A DNA stretch of 63,600 nt from positions 1-63,600 of the forward strand of contig CACNZK010000009.1 of assembly GCA_902625035.1 (NCBI GenBank). The letters run 5' to 3'. The notes beneath the pieces were generated by a model, which worked only from the letters and a program-made list of their open reading frames with translations, made no database searches and was not told the origin of the DNA. A program made the translations under genes and the position numbers. Shown here in pieces: positions 1-6,840 of the stretch. The stretch is from an uncultured Pelagibacteraceae bacterium (GTDB lineage Bacteria > Pseudomonadota > Alphaproteobacteria > Pelagibacterales > Pelagibacteraceae). How positions within the stretch are numbered: the stretch's first letter is position 1; every line of letters begins with the position of its first letter.

Positions 1-38
1 GTATAAAACTTTTTGTGGAACTTAACATTTAAAAGTAA

Positions 39-1142
39 TTATAATACGTAAGGCTCTGGTCTTGCTTTTGCACCTAATACCCTTTCAACTGCCATATTTG
101 AAATGTCTATTGATTGATAGGATCCTGTTGTAATTAATTCTGTTAAAGCTCTACCAATTCCTGGTGCTTGCATTAATCCTCTGCCCGTAAATCCAGTTGC
201 TAAATAAACATTCTCAAATTTTGGATGTTTGCCTACAACTGCATTATTATCTAGTCGATTACAGTCATAATAACCAGCCCATCCGCCTGTAAGTTTTAAT
301 TCCTCAAAAGCTGGAACTCTTTTTGCTAATGCAGGCCAAACTAGCTCTTCAAAATCGTCCCAAGCAGGTTCAAGATCTTTTGCATCAAAAACAGATCTAG
401 GTGATCCAGCTAAATATTCTTTTCCTTCGGGCCGCCAATAAACTCCTGTTGTCAAATCGCCAGTCAATGGCATCTCTGGAATATGCTTTGGACACTTGAC
501 TCTAAAGACAGTATGTTTTTGAGGTTCAACTGGGATATCCTCCAAGAGTTCCTTTGTCCAACATCCGGCAGCGGAAACAATTGTTTTAGCTTTTATTTCT
601 TTAAGAGATTTAACTTCCCCTTTTACAAATTCTGCTCCCTGTTCTATTGCCTTACTTTTAAGAGCTGTATGAAATAGAAAAGGATCAATCCATCCTTCAC
701 TTTTGTTATCTGTAAATGTAGCAGTCTCAATTCCCTCTTTGTTAATATAAGGAAAGAATTTATCTAATTCAGAGCCTTTGATATTTTTAGTGCCTGCCTC
801 ACAGGCTTTGTGATTTTCTAAGGCCTTATATTGTTCCTCAGCATGTTCTGGACCAAACATTAATAAATATCCGTTCGGGACCATGCTTGCTGTAGGATTT
901 GGATTTTTTTCTGTCTTAAGTAATTCTGGTATTTGAAAGATAAACTCTCTAGCAAATTTTCCTAATAGTATATTTTCAGTTTGAAAAAATTGTCTTCTAA
1001 AACCTCCAAGTGAAAGGGGGAAAGAAGCATTTTTGTAAGTCGGGTCTCTTTCAATTACTTTTACCTTTCTTCCTTCCTTGGATAAAAAATATGCAGTTGC
1101 TGCACCAATTATTCCACCACCGACTATTACTACATCATCCAT
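39..1142 (-). CDS. FAD-dependent oxidoreductase, DAO family, FOXRED1-like
   Basis: The 367-residue protein starts with a Rossmann FAD-binding strand-turn-helix (GGGIIG at residues 8-13, acidic E31 at the end of strand 2). It ends with the usual DAO-family second FAD contact, TGFTGRGLMQAPGIG, around residue 315. Residues 35-52 (TY..AS..LSLGGFRRQF) resemble the FOXRED1 / sarcosine-oxidase-beta-like branch rather than DadA. Such enzymes oxidise secondary or N-methyl amines with FAD; mitochondrial FOXRED1 helps assemble complex I. The substrate here cannot be read from sequence. The stop lies near the window edge, so downstream context is unknown. TspO is immediately upstream on the same strand with no gap, suggesting co-transcription. 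Family call is firm, substrate unknown. Confidence 0.85.
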   Translation of the reverse strand: MDDVVIVGGGIIGAATAYFLSKEGRKVKVIERDPTYKNASFPLSLGGFRRQFFQTENILLGKFAREFIFQIPELLKTEKNPNPTASMVPNGYLLMFGPEHAEEQYKALENHKACEAGTKNIKGSELDKFFPYINKEGIETATFTDNKSEGWIDPFLFHTALKSKAIEQGAEFVKGEVKSLKEIKAKTIVSAAGCWTKELLEDIPVEPQKHTVFRVKCPKHIPEMPLTGDLTTGVYWRPEGKEYLAGSPRSVFDAKDLEPAWDDFEELVWPALAKRVPAFEELKLTGGWAGYYDCNRLDNNAVVGKHPKFENVYLATGFTGRGLMQAPGIGRALTELITTGSYQSIDISNMAVERVLGAKARPEPYVL

Positions 1143-1610
1143 TTAGTTTAAAATCATTAGGTTATAGTTAAGAAATAATGCAAAGAAACACCAAAGTAAA
1201 TATGGAATCATTAAGTAGTAACTTACAAAATTGACACGTTTAAATCTAATAATAAGAATTATTATCAAAGTTATCAAAATAATAAGAACAACTAATGCAA
1301 AAAATATTTGATGTAATCCAAAAAAAACAATACTCCAAGTTGCATTTAATACTATATGTATAAAATAAATGTAAATTGTGTTTACATCTTTTTTTTTACT
1401 GTGCCAAAAAAACCAAATAGCCAATGTCATCATAATGTAAAGTGTTGTCCAAACAGGTGCAAATATCCAATCTGGTGGGTTATAACTCGATTTCACAAGA
1501 CTAGAATACCAAGGCTCTTTGAAGCTGATTGTTACTAAACCTCCTGTAAATGATGCAGAAAAAGTAATAATAAAAAAAAGAATTAAGGATAAAAATTTAT
1601 TTTTTAGCAT
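1143..1610 (-). CDS. tspO: TspO/MBR family membrane protein
   Basis: A short hydrophobic protein with five predicted membrane spans. It carries the TspO signature of an aromatic/proline-rich loop (PPDWIFAPVWTTLY) after the first span and conserved tryptophans further on. TspO proteins bind porphyrins and are linked to photo-oxidative stress and tetrapyrrole handling. I chose the ATG at 1610. An in-frame ATG at 1625 exists, but a perfect TATAAT lies at 1617-1622, between the two, so a transcript from it would begin at the 1610 ATG. The gene is divergent from the SDR gene. Start uncertain by five codons; family call is good. Confidence 0.85.
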   Translation of the reverse strand: MLKNKFLSLILFFIITFSASFTGGLVTISFKEPWYSSLVKSSYNPPDWIFAPVWTTLYIMMTLAIWFFWHSKKKDVNTIYIYFIHIVLNATWSIVFFGLHQIFFALVVLIILITLIIILIIRFKRVNFVSYYLMIPYLLWCFFALFLNYNLMILN

Positions 1611-1616
1611 ATTAGT

Positions 1617-1624
1617 ATTATACA
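1617..1624. promoter_or_regulatory. Overlapping divergent -10 boxes between tspO and the SDR gene
   Basis: The minus strand reads TATAAT at 1622-1617, six bases before the tspO ATG at 1610. The plus strand reads TATACA at 1619-1624, nine bases before the SDR ATG at 1634. No good -35 is visible on either side. The region is AT-rich, so chance matches are possible. Confidence 0.4.
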
Positions 1625-1633
1625 TCTTTATAA

Positions 1634-2392
1634 ATGAATAAAAAAACTATTTGGATTACAGGTGGTAGTACAGGAATTGGTAAAGCTTTAGCAATAAAAT
1701 TTGCTAAAGAGGGTTGGAATGTTGCTATATCTGCTAGACGTGAAAATCTATTAAAAGAAATTTGTAATGAATATGAAAACATCAGTTCTTTTCCTTTAGA
1801 TGTGACTGATAAAACTAAATGTAAAGAAGTTTTTCAAAATATAGTAGACAAGTTTCAAAATATAGAAATTTGTTTTTTCTCAACTGGCACATGGGATCCG
1901 AAAAGAGAAAAAGATATTGATGTTGAACAAATTGAAAACGTTTTTAAAATAAATTTTTTTGGAACTTTAAATAGCATAAAAGCTGTCGAGAAATACTTTA
2001 AGGATAAAAAAGATGGAACAATTACTATTGTTTCATCTATCGCAGGTTATAGGGGGCTACCAAATTCAACTGGATATGGACCCTCTAAGTCAGCATTAAA
2101 TAATCTAGCTGAAAGTTTATATTTTGATTTTGGAAGGTCAAATGTGCGTGTGTGTTTAGTTTCACCAGGTTTTATCAAAACCCCAATGACTGATAAAAAT
2201 GATTTCAAAATGCCTTTTTTAAAAACTCCTGAATATGCAGCTGAAAAAATTTACAATGGTTTAGTGAATAAGAATTCTTTTGAAATTCATTTTCCAAAAG
2301 CCTTAACAATAATTTTGAAAATTTTGAGTTTTCTACCAAATAAAATTTATTTTGGGTTAATTGGAAAACTTACCAAGTATCAGAAAAAATAA
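1634..2392 (+). CDS. Short-chain dehydrogenase/reductase
   Basis: A classical SDR of 252 residues. It has the NAD(P) motif TGGSTGIG at residues 9-16, a basic R35/R36 after strand 2 that favours NADP, catalytic S135, and the Y148-G-P-S-K152 active-site pair. A hydrophobic C-terminal segment follows the usual fold. The substrate is unknown. SDRs of this kind often sit beside FAD oxidoreductase/DUF1365/cyclopropane-synthase genes in light- or singlet-oxygen-responsive clusters of other proteobacteria, and those genes lie 1.2 kb away here on the other strand. Divergent from tspO with about 23 bases between the chosen starts. Confidence 0.9.
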   Translation: MNKKTIWITGGSTGIGKALAIKFAKEGWNVAISARRENLLKEICNEYENISSFPLDVTDKTKCKEVFQNIVDKFQNIEICFFSTGTWDPKREKDIDVEQIENVFKINFFGTLNSIKAVEKYFKDKKDGTITIVSSIAGYRGLPNSTGYGPSKSALNNLAESLYFDFGRSNVRVCLVSPGFIKTPMTDKNDFKMPFLKTPEYAAEKIYNGLVNKNSFEIHFPKALTIILKILSFLPNKIYFGLIGKLTKYQKK

Positions 2393-2415
2393 TAAATCTG
2401 TAAAAATTGTTATAT

Positions 2416-2472
2416 ATGTGGTGTGAATATTTTGAGGATAGTCCTAAAAAACCGGGAGCTAAAGATGGCTAA
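2416..2472 (+). CDS. Possible 18-residue leader peptide upstream of the DUF2805 gene
   Basis: An ATG at 2416 opens a short frame encoding MWCEYFEDSPKKPGAKDG and ending at TAA 2470-2472. Its mixed composition (Trp, Cys, Pro, Gly) is unlike random AT-rich sequence here. It is in the same frame as the DUF2805 gene 75 bases downstream and overlaps the left arm of a perfect 10-bp inverted repeat. No clear ribosome-binding site is visible. It could be a leader peptide, an independent small protein, or chance. Confidence 0.25.
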   Translation: MWCEYFEDSPKKPGAKDG

Positions 2473-2483
2473 GTAGGACTATC
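2437..2483 (+). ncRNA. Hairpin in the leader of the DUF2805 gene (candidate cis-regulatory RNA)
   Basis: GATAGTCCTA (2437-2446) and TAGGACTATC (2474-2483) are a perfect 10-bp inverted repeat. They enclose a 27-base loop rich in G and C for this genome, which can itself form a short AGC/GCT pairing. No T-run follows, so it is not a simple terminator. It lies 64 bases before the ATG of the next gene. I do not recognise it as a known riboswitch class. It could also be a protein-binding operator. Confidence 0.35.
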
Positions 2484-2547
2484 TAGATCATTATATCAAA
2501 TCTCAAAAATAAATGCATTAAAGATTTTTTTTAAATATAAAGGATTT

Positions 2548-2844
2548 ATGAAAAAAAAAGGTCACAGGCCTGTCACTCGAGTCAAAAATCCAGAGCCCAA
2601 TATTGAAAGTCCAGATTGGGTCATATGGGCTGCATGGGCAGACAGGATCACTTTTGAGGAAATAGAAAAAAAAACTGGGTACAAGGAGTCTGATGTAATC
2701 AAGATAATGAGAAGATCCTTAAAACCATCTTCATTTAGATTATGGAGAAAAAGAGTAAATCAAAAAAGTATCAAACATAGAAAAAAATTCGAATATTCTC
2801 GAAAACAAATATCTAGCAAAATAAAAAAAGGTAACTATCTATAA
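2548..2844 (+). CDS. DUF2805 / TIGR03643 family protein
   Basis: A 98-residue basic protein. The family core is visible: W(A)AWADRITFEEIEKKTGY around residues 28-46, then IKIMRRSLKPSSFRLWRKRV around 51-70. The helix-turn-helix-like arrangement (F.EI....G..E..V...MR) suggests nucleic-acid binding, but the function of the family is not established. A ribosome-binding site AAGGA lies just before the ATG. In other marine bacteria members tend to neighbour photolyase-like, SDR or glutaredoxin genes; here the neighbours are an SDR and glutaredoxin. Basic C-terminal tail. Confidence 0.8.
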   Translation: MKKKGHRPVTRVKNPEPNIESPDWVIWAAWADRITFEEIEKKTGYKESDVIKIMRRSLKPSSFRLWRKRVNQKSIKHRKKFEYSRKQISSKIKKGNYL

Positions 2845-2847
2845 TCT

Positions 2848-3102
2848 ATGAAAAAAATAACAATTTATACTGGTCCAATGTGTAACTACTGTGATGCAGC
2901 AAAAAGATTATTAATAAGAAATAATGCAACTTATAACGAAATAGATATTTCAAAAGTTGATGGTGCTATGGATGAAATGATTAAAAAAGCTAATGGAAAA
3001 AGAACTATTCCACAAATATTTTTTGGTGATCAACATATTGGTGGATATGACGATGTAAGGGCCTTAGAAAAAGAAAATAAACTTCAAGATTTACTCAAAT
3101 AA
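2848..3102 (+). CDS. grxC: Glutaredoxin 3
   Basis: An 84-residue dithiol glutaredoxin with the redox motif C12-N-Y-C15, the cis-proline loop TIPQIF at 53-58 and the GSH-binding GGYDD at 65-69. It reduces protein disulfides and mixed disulfides with glutathione in the cytoplasm. The motif is CNYC rather than CPYC, still within the dithiol class. It starts three bases after the DUF2805 stop, so the two are probably co-transcribed. Its stop abuts the stop of the convergent DUF3833 gene with no intervening base. Confidence 0.93.
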   Translation: MKKITIYTGPMCNYCDAAKRLLIRNNATYNEIDISKVDGAMDEMIKKANGKRTIPQIFFGDQHIGGYDDVRALEKENKLQDLLK

Positions 3103-3651
3103 CTAATCTTTTACAAAAACAACTGTTAATTCCGCAACTTTTATTCCAAATTTAGTCATTGTTGCCCGGTTTATTGCGACGCGATCATCTTGTTTAAAAA
3201 TCCAATCATCAAAAGTAATTTTCATTTCTTTACCTTTAACTGGAACTAACAGAACATATTCAAATTTAAAAGCTGGACCATAAGAATATCCTTTAGCTTT
3301 TCCTACAACATCTCCTGCAGTTCCTTCATAATTGTTGTCATCAATTTTTGTAATTTGCCATTGTCGTGTTTGAATTTCTCCATCATCCCAATTAAATTTT
3401 TCATCAAGTATTAATTTTTTTCCATCCCATTGACCATTTAGATCAGCAGAAAACTGTCTAGTTACTTTTCCAGATCTATTTTGAAGCACACCCCATGCTT
3501 TAACATTACCAGATAAGTAATTCTCAATTATAAGTCTTGGTTCTTTATTTTTAAATTCTTCTGGTTTCATGGCGCTATTTTGTGAGCAGTTTGTAATTAA
3601 GAAAAGAAAAATTATCAATAAAATTGATTTAATATTTTTAATTTTGATCAT
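3103..3651 (-). CDS. DUF3833 family lipoprotein
   Basis: A 182-residue protein with an N-terminal hydrophobic segment followed by a lipobox-like ITNC at about residue 22, so probably a lipoprotein. The rest is beta-rich and matches the DUF3833 pattern (GVLQNRSGKVTRQF, then W.GKKLILDEKFNWDDGEIQTRQW, and a C-terminal W.FKQDD.VAINRATM.KFG). The molecular function is unknown. The family is usually the last gene of a cluster with a flavin amine oxidase, DUF1365 and a cyclopropane-synthase-like methyltransferase, exactly as here, so it probably takes part in membrane-lipid modification or transport. Confidence 0.85.
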   Translation of the reverse strand: MIKIKNIKSILLIIFLFLITNCSQNSAMKPEEFKNKEPRLIIENYLSGNVKAWGVLQNRSGKVTRQFSADLNGQWDGKKLILDEKFNWDDGEIQTRQWQITKIDDNNYEGTAGDVVGKAKGYSYGPAFKFEYVLLVPVKGKEMKITFDDWIFKQDDRVAINRATMTKFGIKVAELTVVFVKD

Positions 3652-3666
3652 AAGTGCACCATTAAT

Positions 3667-4845
3667 CTATTTATTTTGAATTGAAAATTGAATTAAATCA
3701 ATATTTTTTGACTTAAATCCCGCCTCGCAATACGAAAGATAAAATTCCCACATTCTTTTAAAGGTTAAATCAAATCCTTGTTTTTTAATTAAATCCCATT
3801 TTTTATTAAATTCGTTCCTCCACATAACTAATGTACTAGAATAATGATCTGCATAAGAATCATATGATTTAATTGTTAAACCATTTTCAGAAACATACTT
3901 ATTAATAATGCCTTTGCTTGGTAAAAATCCTCCAGGAAAAATATATTTTTGAATAAAATCTTTTTTAGTCTTATATCTATCAAAAATATTGTCATCTATA
4001 GTAATTGCTTGAATAGCTGCTCTTCCGTCATTGGAAAGATTATTTTTGATAGTTTTAAAATAACTTTCCAAATAGTTTTGACCAACAGCCTCTATCATTT
4101 CAATTGATGCTATTGAGTTATATTTATCTCTTAAATCTCTGTAATCTTTTATTTCAATATTTACTTTTTCATTCAAGCCACATTCATGTATTCTTTTTTT
4201 TGCATACTCAAACTGTTTTTTTGAAATTGTGATACAATCTAGTTTTACATCATATTTTTTACCTAGATATTCAGCGAAACCACCCCAACCACATCCTATC
4301 TCTAAAATTTTATCTCCATTATTTGGTTTTATTAAATCGATCAATTTTTGATATTTGTTATTTTGTGCATTTGATAAATCCTTATTTTGTTCATCAAATA
4401 TTGCACTTGAATAAGTCAGTGTTTTATCTAACCATAAAGAAAAAAACTCATTTCCTAAATCATAATGTTTGGAAATATTTTCTTTACTTCTACTTTTTGT
4501 GTTTCTTATTAAAAAATTTTTAACATAATTTATTAATGGAAAATCCAACAATCCAGAAAATTTATAAATTTGCATGATGTTTCTCGCAGTGATCTCTATT
4601 AAATTAGATAAATTATCTGTTTCAAAATCATTTTTCATATACGACTCTGCAAATCCAACACTTCCCCCTTTTATTAAGTCAAAAGTAAAATTCGATTTTT
4701 TAACGATTATCTTTGCTTTTAAAGAGTCATTAGAATTACCAAATTTGTATTGCTTACCATCATGATTCAATAATTCTAAATATCCAAATTCAATATCTTT
4801 CAAAATGTTAAAAACAACTTTGTCAGTAAGAGTGCTTAGTTTCAT
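3667..4845 (-). CDS. cfa: Cyclopropane-fatty-acyl-phospholipid synthase family methyltransferase
   Basis: A 392-residue SAM-dependent enzyme acting on unsaturated acyl chains of membrane phospholipids. The SAM motif LEIGCGWGGF is at residues 181-190. It is preceded by SKHYDLGNEFFSLWLDKTLTYS (about 125-146) and followed by the FIQKYIFPGGFLPS region, all hallmarks of CFA synthases. The DUF1365 gene start overlaps by one base upstream and DUF3833 follows after 15 bases. In the Rhodobacter singlet-oxygen response, a related gene pair with the flavin oxidoreductase makes methylated furan fatty acids rather than plain cyclopropane rings. Which product is made here is not decidable from sequence. 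Confidence 0.9.
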   Translation of the reverse strand: MKLSTLTDKVVFNILKDIEFGYLELLNHDGKQYKFGNSNDSLKAKIIVKKSNFTFDLIKGGSVGFAESYMKNDFETDNLSNLIEITARNIMQIYKFSGLLDFPLINYVKNFLIRNTKSRSKENISKHYDLGNEFFSLWLDKTLTYSSAIFDEQNKDLSNAQNNKYQKLIDLIKPNNGDKILEIGCGWGGFAEYLGKKYDVKLDCITISKKQFEYAKKRIHECGLNEKVNIEIKDYRDLRDKYNSIASIEMIEAVGQNYLESYFKTIKNNLSNDGRAAIQAITIDDNIFDRYKTKKDFIQKYIFPGGFLPSKGIINKYVSENGLTIKSYDSYADHYSSTLVMWRNEFNKKWDLIKKQGFDLTFKRMWEFYLSYCEAGFKSKNIDLIQFSIQNK

Positions 4846-5627
4846 TAATTTTCAAATGTAATATTATTTTTTATTTTAAGCTTTTTCTTAATAAACTTAA
4901 TTCCTTTAGTCCACAATTTAAACGCCTCAAAATGTATCGCTGAGATTATTTTAAATGTCATAAGGGGATGTTTTAAGTATGATTTTAATAATTCCTTACT
5001 ATTTAAATCAACTCTTTTACCATCCTGAGATGCATATAAAATTTTTTCATTTGTTTGATATTGATCAATAACTACTGACATTTTCTCTCCAGGTTTTAAT
5101 ATTCTAAAAAAATAGTTACAATCCATCTCGATAAAAGGTGAAACGTGGAATTTTTTTGAACAATTATGCTGAAAAAGTTTAAGATCATCTTTTACCTTAA
5201 AAATGTATGTATGTTGCTCTCCAAATGTATTTTTTACTTCATATAAGATTGATATTAATTTTTCATTTTTATCATAAATAAAAAAAACACTTAGAGGATT
5301 AAACACATATCCAAAAATTCTTGGATAACATAAGAGTTTAATTTTTATATCTTTAGAGTTAATTTCATTTTCATCCAAATTTTTTTTTACCCACTTAATC
5401 AATGAAGAGCCATCTCTATCTCCGTGATCTTTTTCAAAAAAACTTATCAAATTGAACTTATTAAATGAGAAAAATTTAATATCTCTTTCTAATTGATTTA
5501 ATTCAGACAGATCTATTAATAGAGAAAACACACTATATTTAAAAAAATGAGATTTTGGTTTGAATCTTTTATGAATTACAGTGCCGTTGTAAATTGAACT
5601 ATTCATTAAATTCTTTAAGCATTTCAA
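4845..5627 (-). CDS. DUF1365 domain-containing protein
   Basis: A 260-residue protein matching DUF1365: an N-terminal H.R..PK.H.F.Y.VF region (about 19-37), GYVFNPLSVFFIYD (about 110-123), EVKNTFGEQHTY (about 132-143) and KKFHVSPFIEMDCNYFF (about 160-176). It is almost always encoded between a flavin amine oxidase and a cyclopropane-synthase-like enzyme, as here. It overlaps the upstream oxidoreductase gene by 29 bases. The role is presumably in the same acyl-chain modification, but no activity is assigned. An ATG a few codons downstream of 5627 could also be used. Confidence 0.87.
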   Translation of the reverse strand: MKCLKNLMNSSIYNGTVIHKRFKPKSHFFKYSVFSLLIDLSELNQLERDIKFFSFNKFNLISFFEKDHGDRDGSSLIKWVKKNLDENEINSKDIKIKLLCYPRIFGYVFNPLSVFFIYDKNEKLISILYEVKNTFGEQHTYIFKVKDDLKLFQHNCSKKFHVSPFIEMDCNYFFRILKPGEKMSVVIDQYQTNEKILYASQDGKRVDLNSKELLKSYLKHPLMTFKIISAIHFEAFKLWTKGIKFIKKKLKIKNNITFEN

Positions 5628-6837
5628 GAGATGATTTTATTCCATCCTCATGAAATCCGTAACCAAAATAACTACCACAAAACAATATATTTTCCTTATT
5701 TTGAATGTTTTTTAATTTTTTTTGATTTTCTAAAGCTCTTTGATCATAATAAGGGTGAGTAAAATTTATTTTTTTTAAAATTTTATTCTTAGAAATTTCT
5801 TTAAATGGATTTAAAGTTAAAAAAATATTTTCTTTAGTTTTTAAATTTTGCAAAAGATTTAACCAGTAGGAAAGAGAACTTTTATTTAAATCAATAGGAT
5901 CAACAAATGAATTCCATGATGACCAAGTTTTTCTGTTTCTTGGCATCATATTTTCATCAGTATGTAATACTGCTTGATTTTCTCTATACTTAAAATTTGA
6001 TAATATATTTTTTTCTTGCTCACTTGGATCATTAATTAAAGAAAGTGCCTCATTAGCATGAGTTGCTAAAATTACTTTGTCGTAATCAAAAAATTCATTA
6101 TTCCCTCCGTAATAAATTTGGACACCAGAAGGAATTCTTTTTATCGAGTTAATTTTATAATTCTTATAATGTTCACCACTAATACTTGATAAAACTTTAT
6201 TTACATAAGATCTACTTCTCTGTTTTACTGTAAACCATTGTGGTCTTTTACTAAGTTTAAATAAACCGTGATTTTGAAAAAACTTCAAAAAAAAATTTAT
6301 TGGCATTTTTCCAGCTTCGTAAGGCGGCATAGACCAGATCGCAGAAACCATCGGTATAATATGATAGTTTATGAAATTTTTTGACCAATTTTTTTTTTCT
6401 AGGAATTCATTTAAAGTAATTTCTTTATTTATATCTGAAATTTTGTCACATAATTTATAAAATTTTAAAATATCAAAAAACATTTTTATGAATTCAAAAT
6501 TAAATAAGTTTGATTTATTTGCAAATATGCCTCCTAGACCCCTTCCACAGTATTCATAATTTGTTTCTTCTACAGAAACAGAGAATGACATATCACTTTT
6601 TTCTATTTCAACATTTAGTTCTTCAAAAAAATTTATTAAATTTGGATATGTTTGGTAATTAAAAACAATAAAGCCAACATCAACTGAAACTTTCTTATCA
6701 TCTACAATAATGTCAACCGTGTTTGAATGACCACCAAAATGATCTTCTTTTTCAAAAAGATCTACATGGTGTTTTTTAGAAAGATAGTATGCAGCGCTTA
6801 GGCCAGATATGCCTGATCCTATTACAGCTACTTTCAT
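5599..6837 (-). CDS. FAD-dependent amine-oxidase-like oxidoreductase
   Basis: A 412-residue flavoprotein. GSGISG at residues 7-12, E29, and the following GGHSNTV loop are typical of the flavin-containing amine oxidase / phytoene-desaturase-like fold. It belongs to the group found with DUF1365 and cyclopropane synthase genes, thought to oxidise or desaturate fatty-acyl chains (furan fatty-acid genes in Rhodobacter are the best studied relatives). The ATG lies only three bases after the gcvP stop (TAA-TAA-ATG), so it is likely translated from the gcv transcript. It heads a four-gene lipid run. Confidence 0.88.
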   Translation of the reverse strand: MKVAVIGSGISGLSAAYYLSKKHHVDLFEKEDHFGGHSNTVDIIVDDKKVSVDVGFIVFNYQTYPNLINFFEELNVEIEKSDMSFSVSVEETNYEYCGRGLGGIFANKSNLFNFEFIKMFFDILKFYKLCDKISDINKEITLNEFLEKKNWSKNFINYHIIPMVSAIWSMPPYEAGKMPINFFLKFFQNHGLFKLSKRPQWFTVKQRSRSYVNKVLSSISGEHYKNYKINSIKRIPSGVQIYYGGNNEFFDYDKVILATHANEALSLINDPSEQEKNILSNFKYRENQAVLHTDENMMPRNRKTWSSWNSFVDPIDLNKSSLSYWLNLLQNLKTKENIFLTLNPFKEISKNKILKKINFTHPYYDQRALENQKKLKNIQNKENILFCGSYFGYGFHEDGIKSSLEMLKEFNE

Positions 6838-6840
6838 TTA

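Noticed and set aside
2437..2483. preQ1 or SAM-II/SAM-V riboswitch
   Set aside because: The loop resembles GCTAAAG-type cores only superficially; the conserved pseudoknot pairings of those classes are not present and the downstream gene is unrelated.
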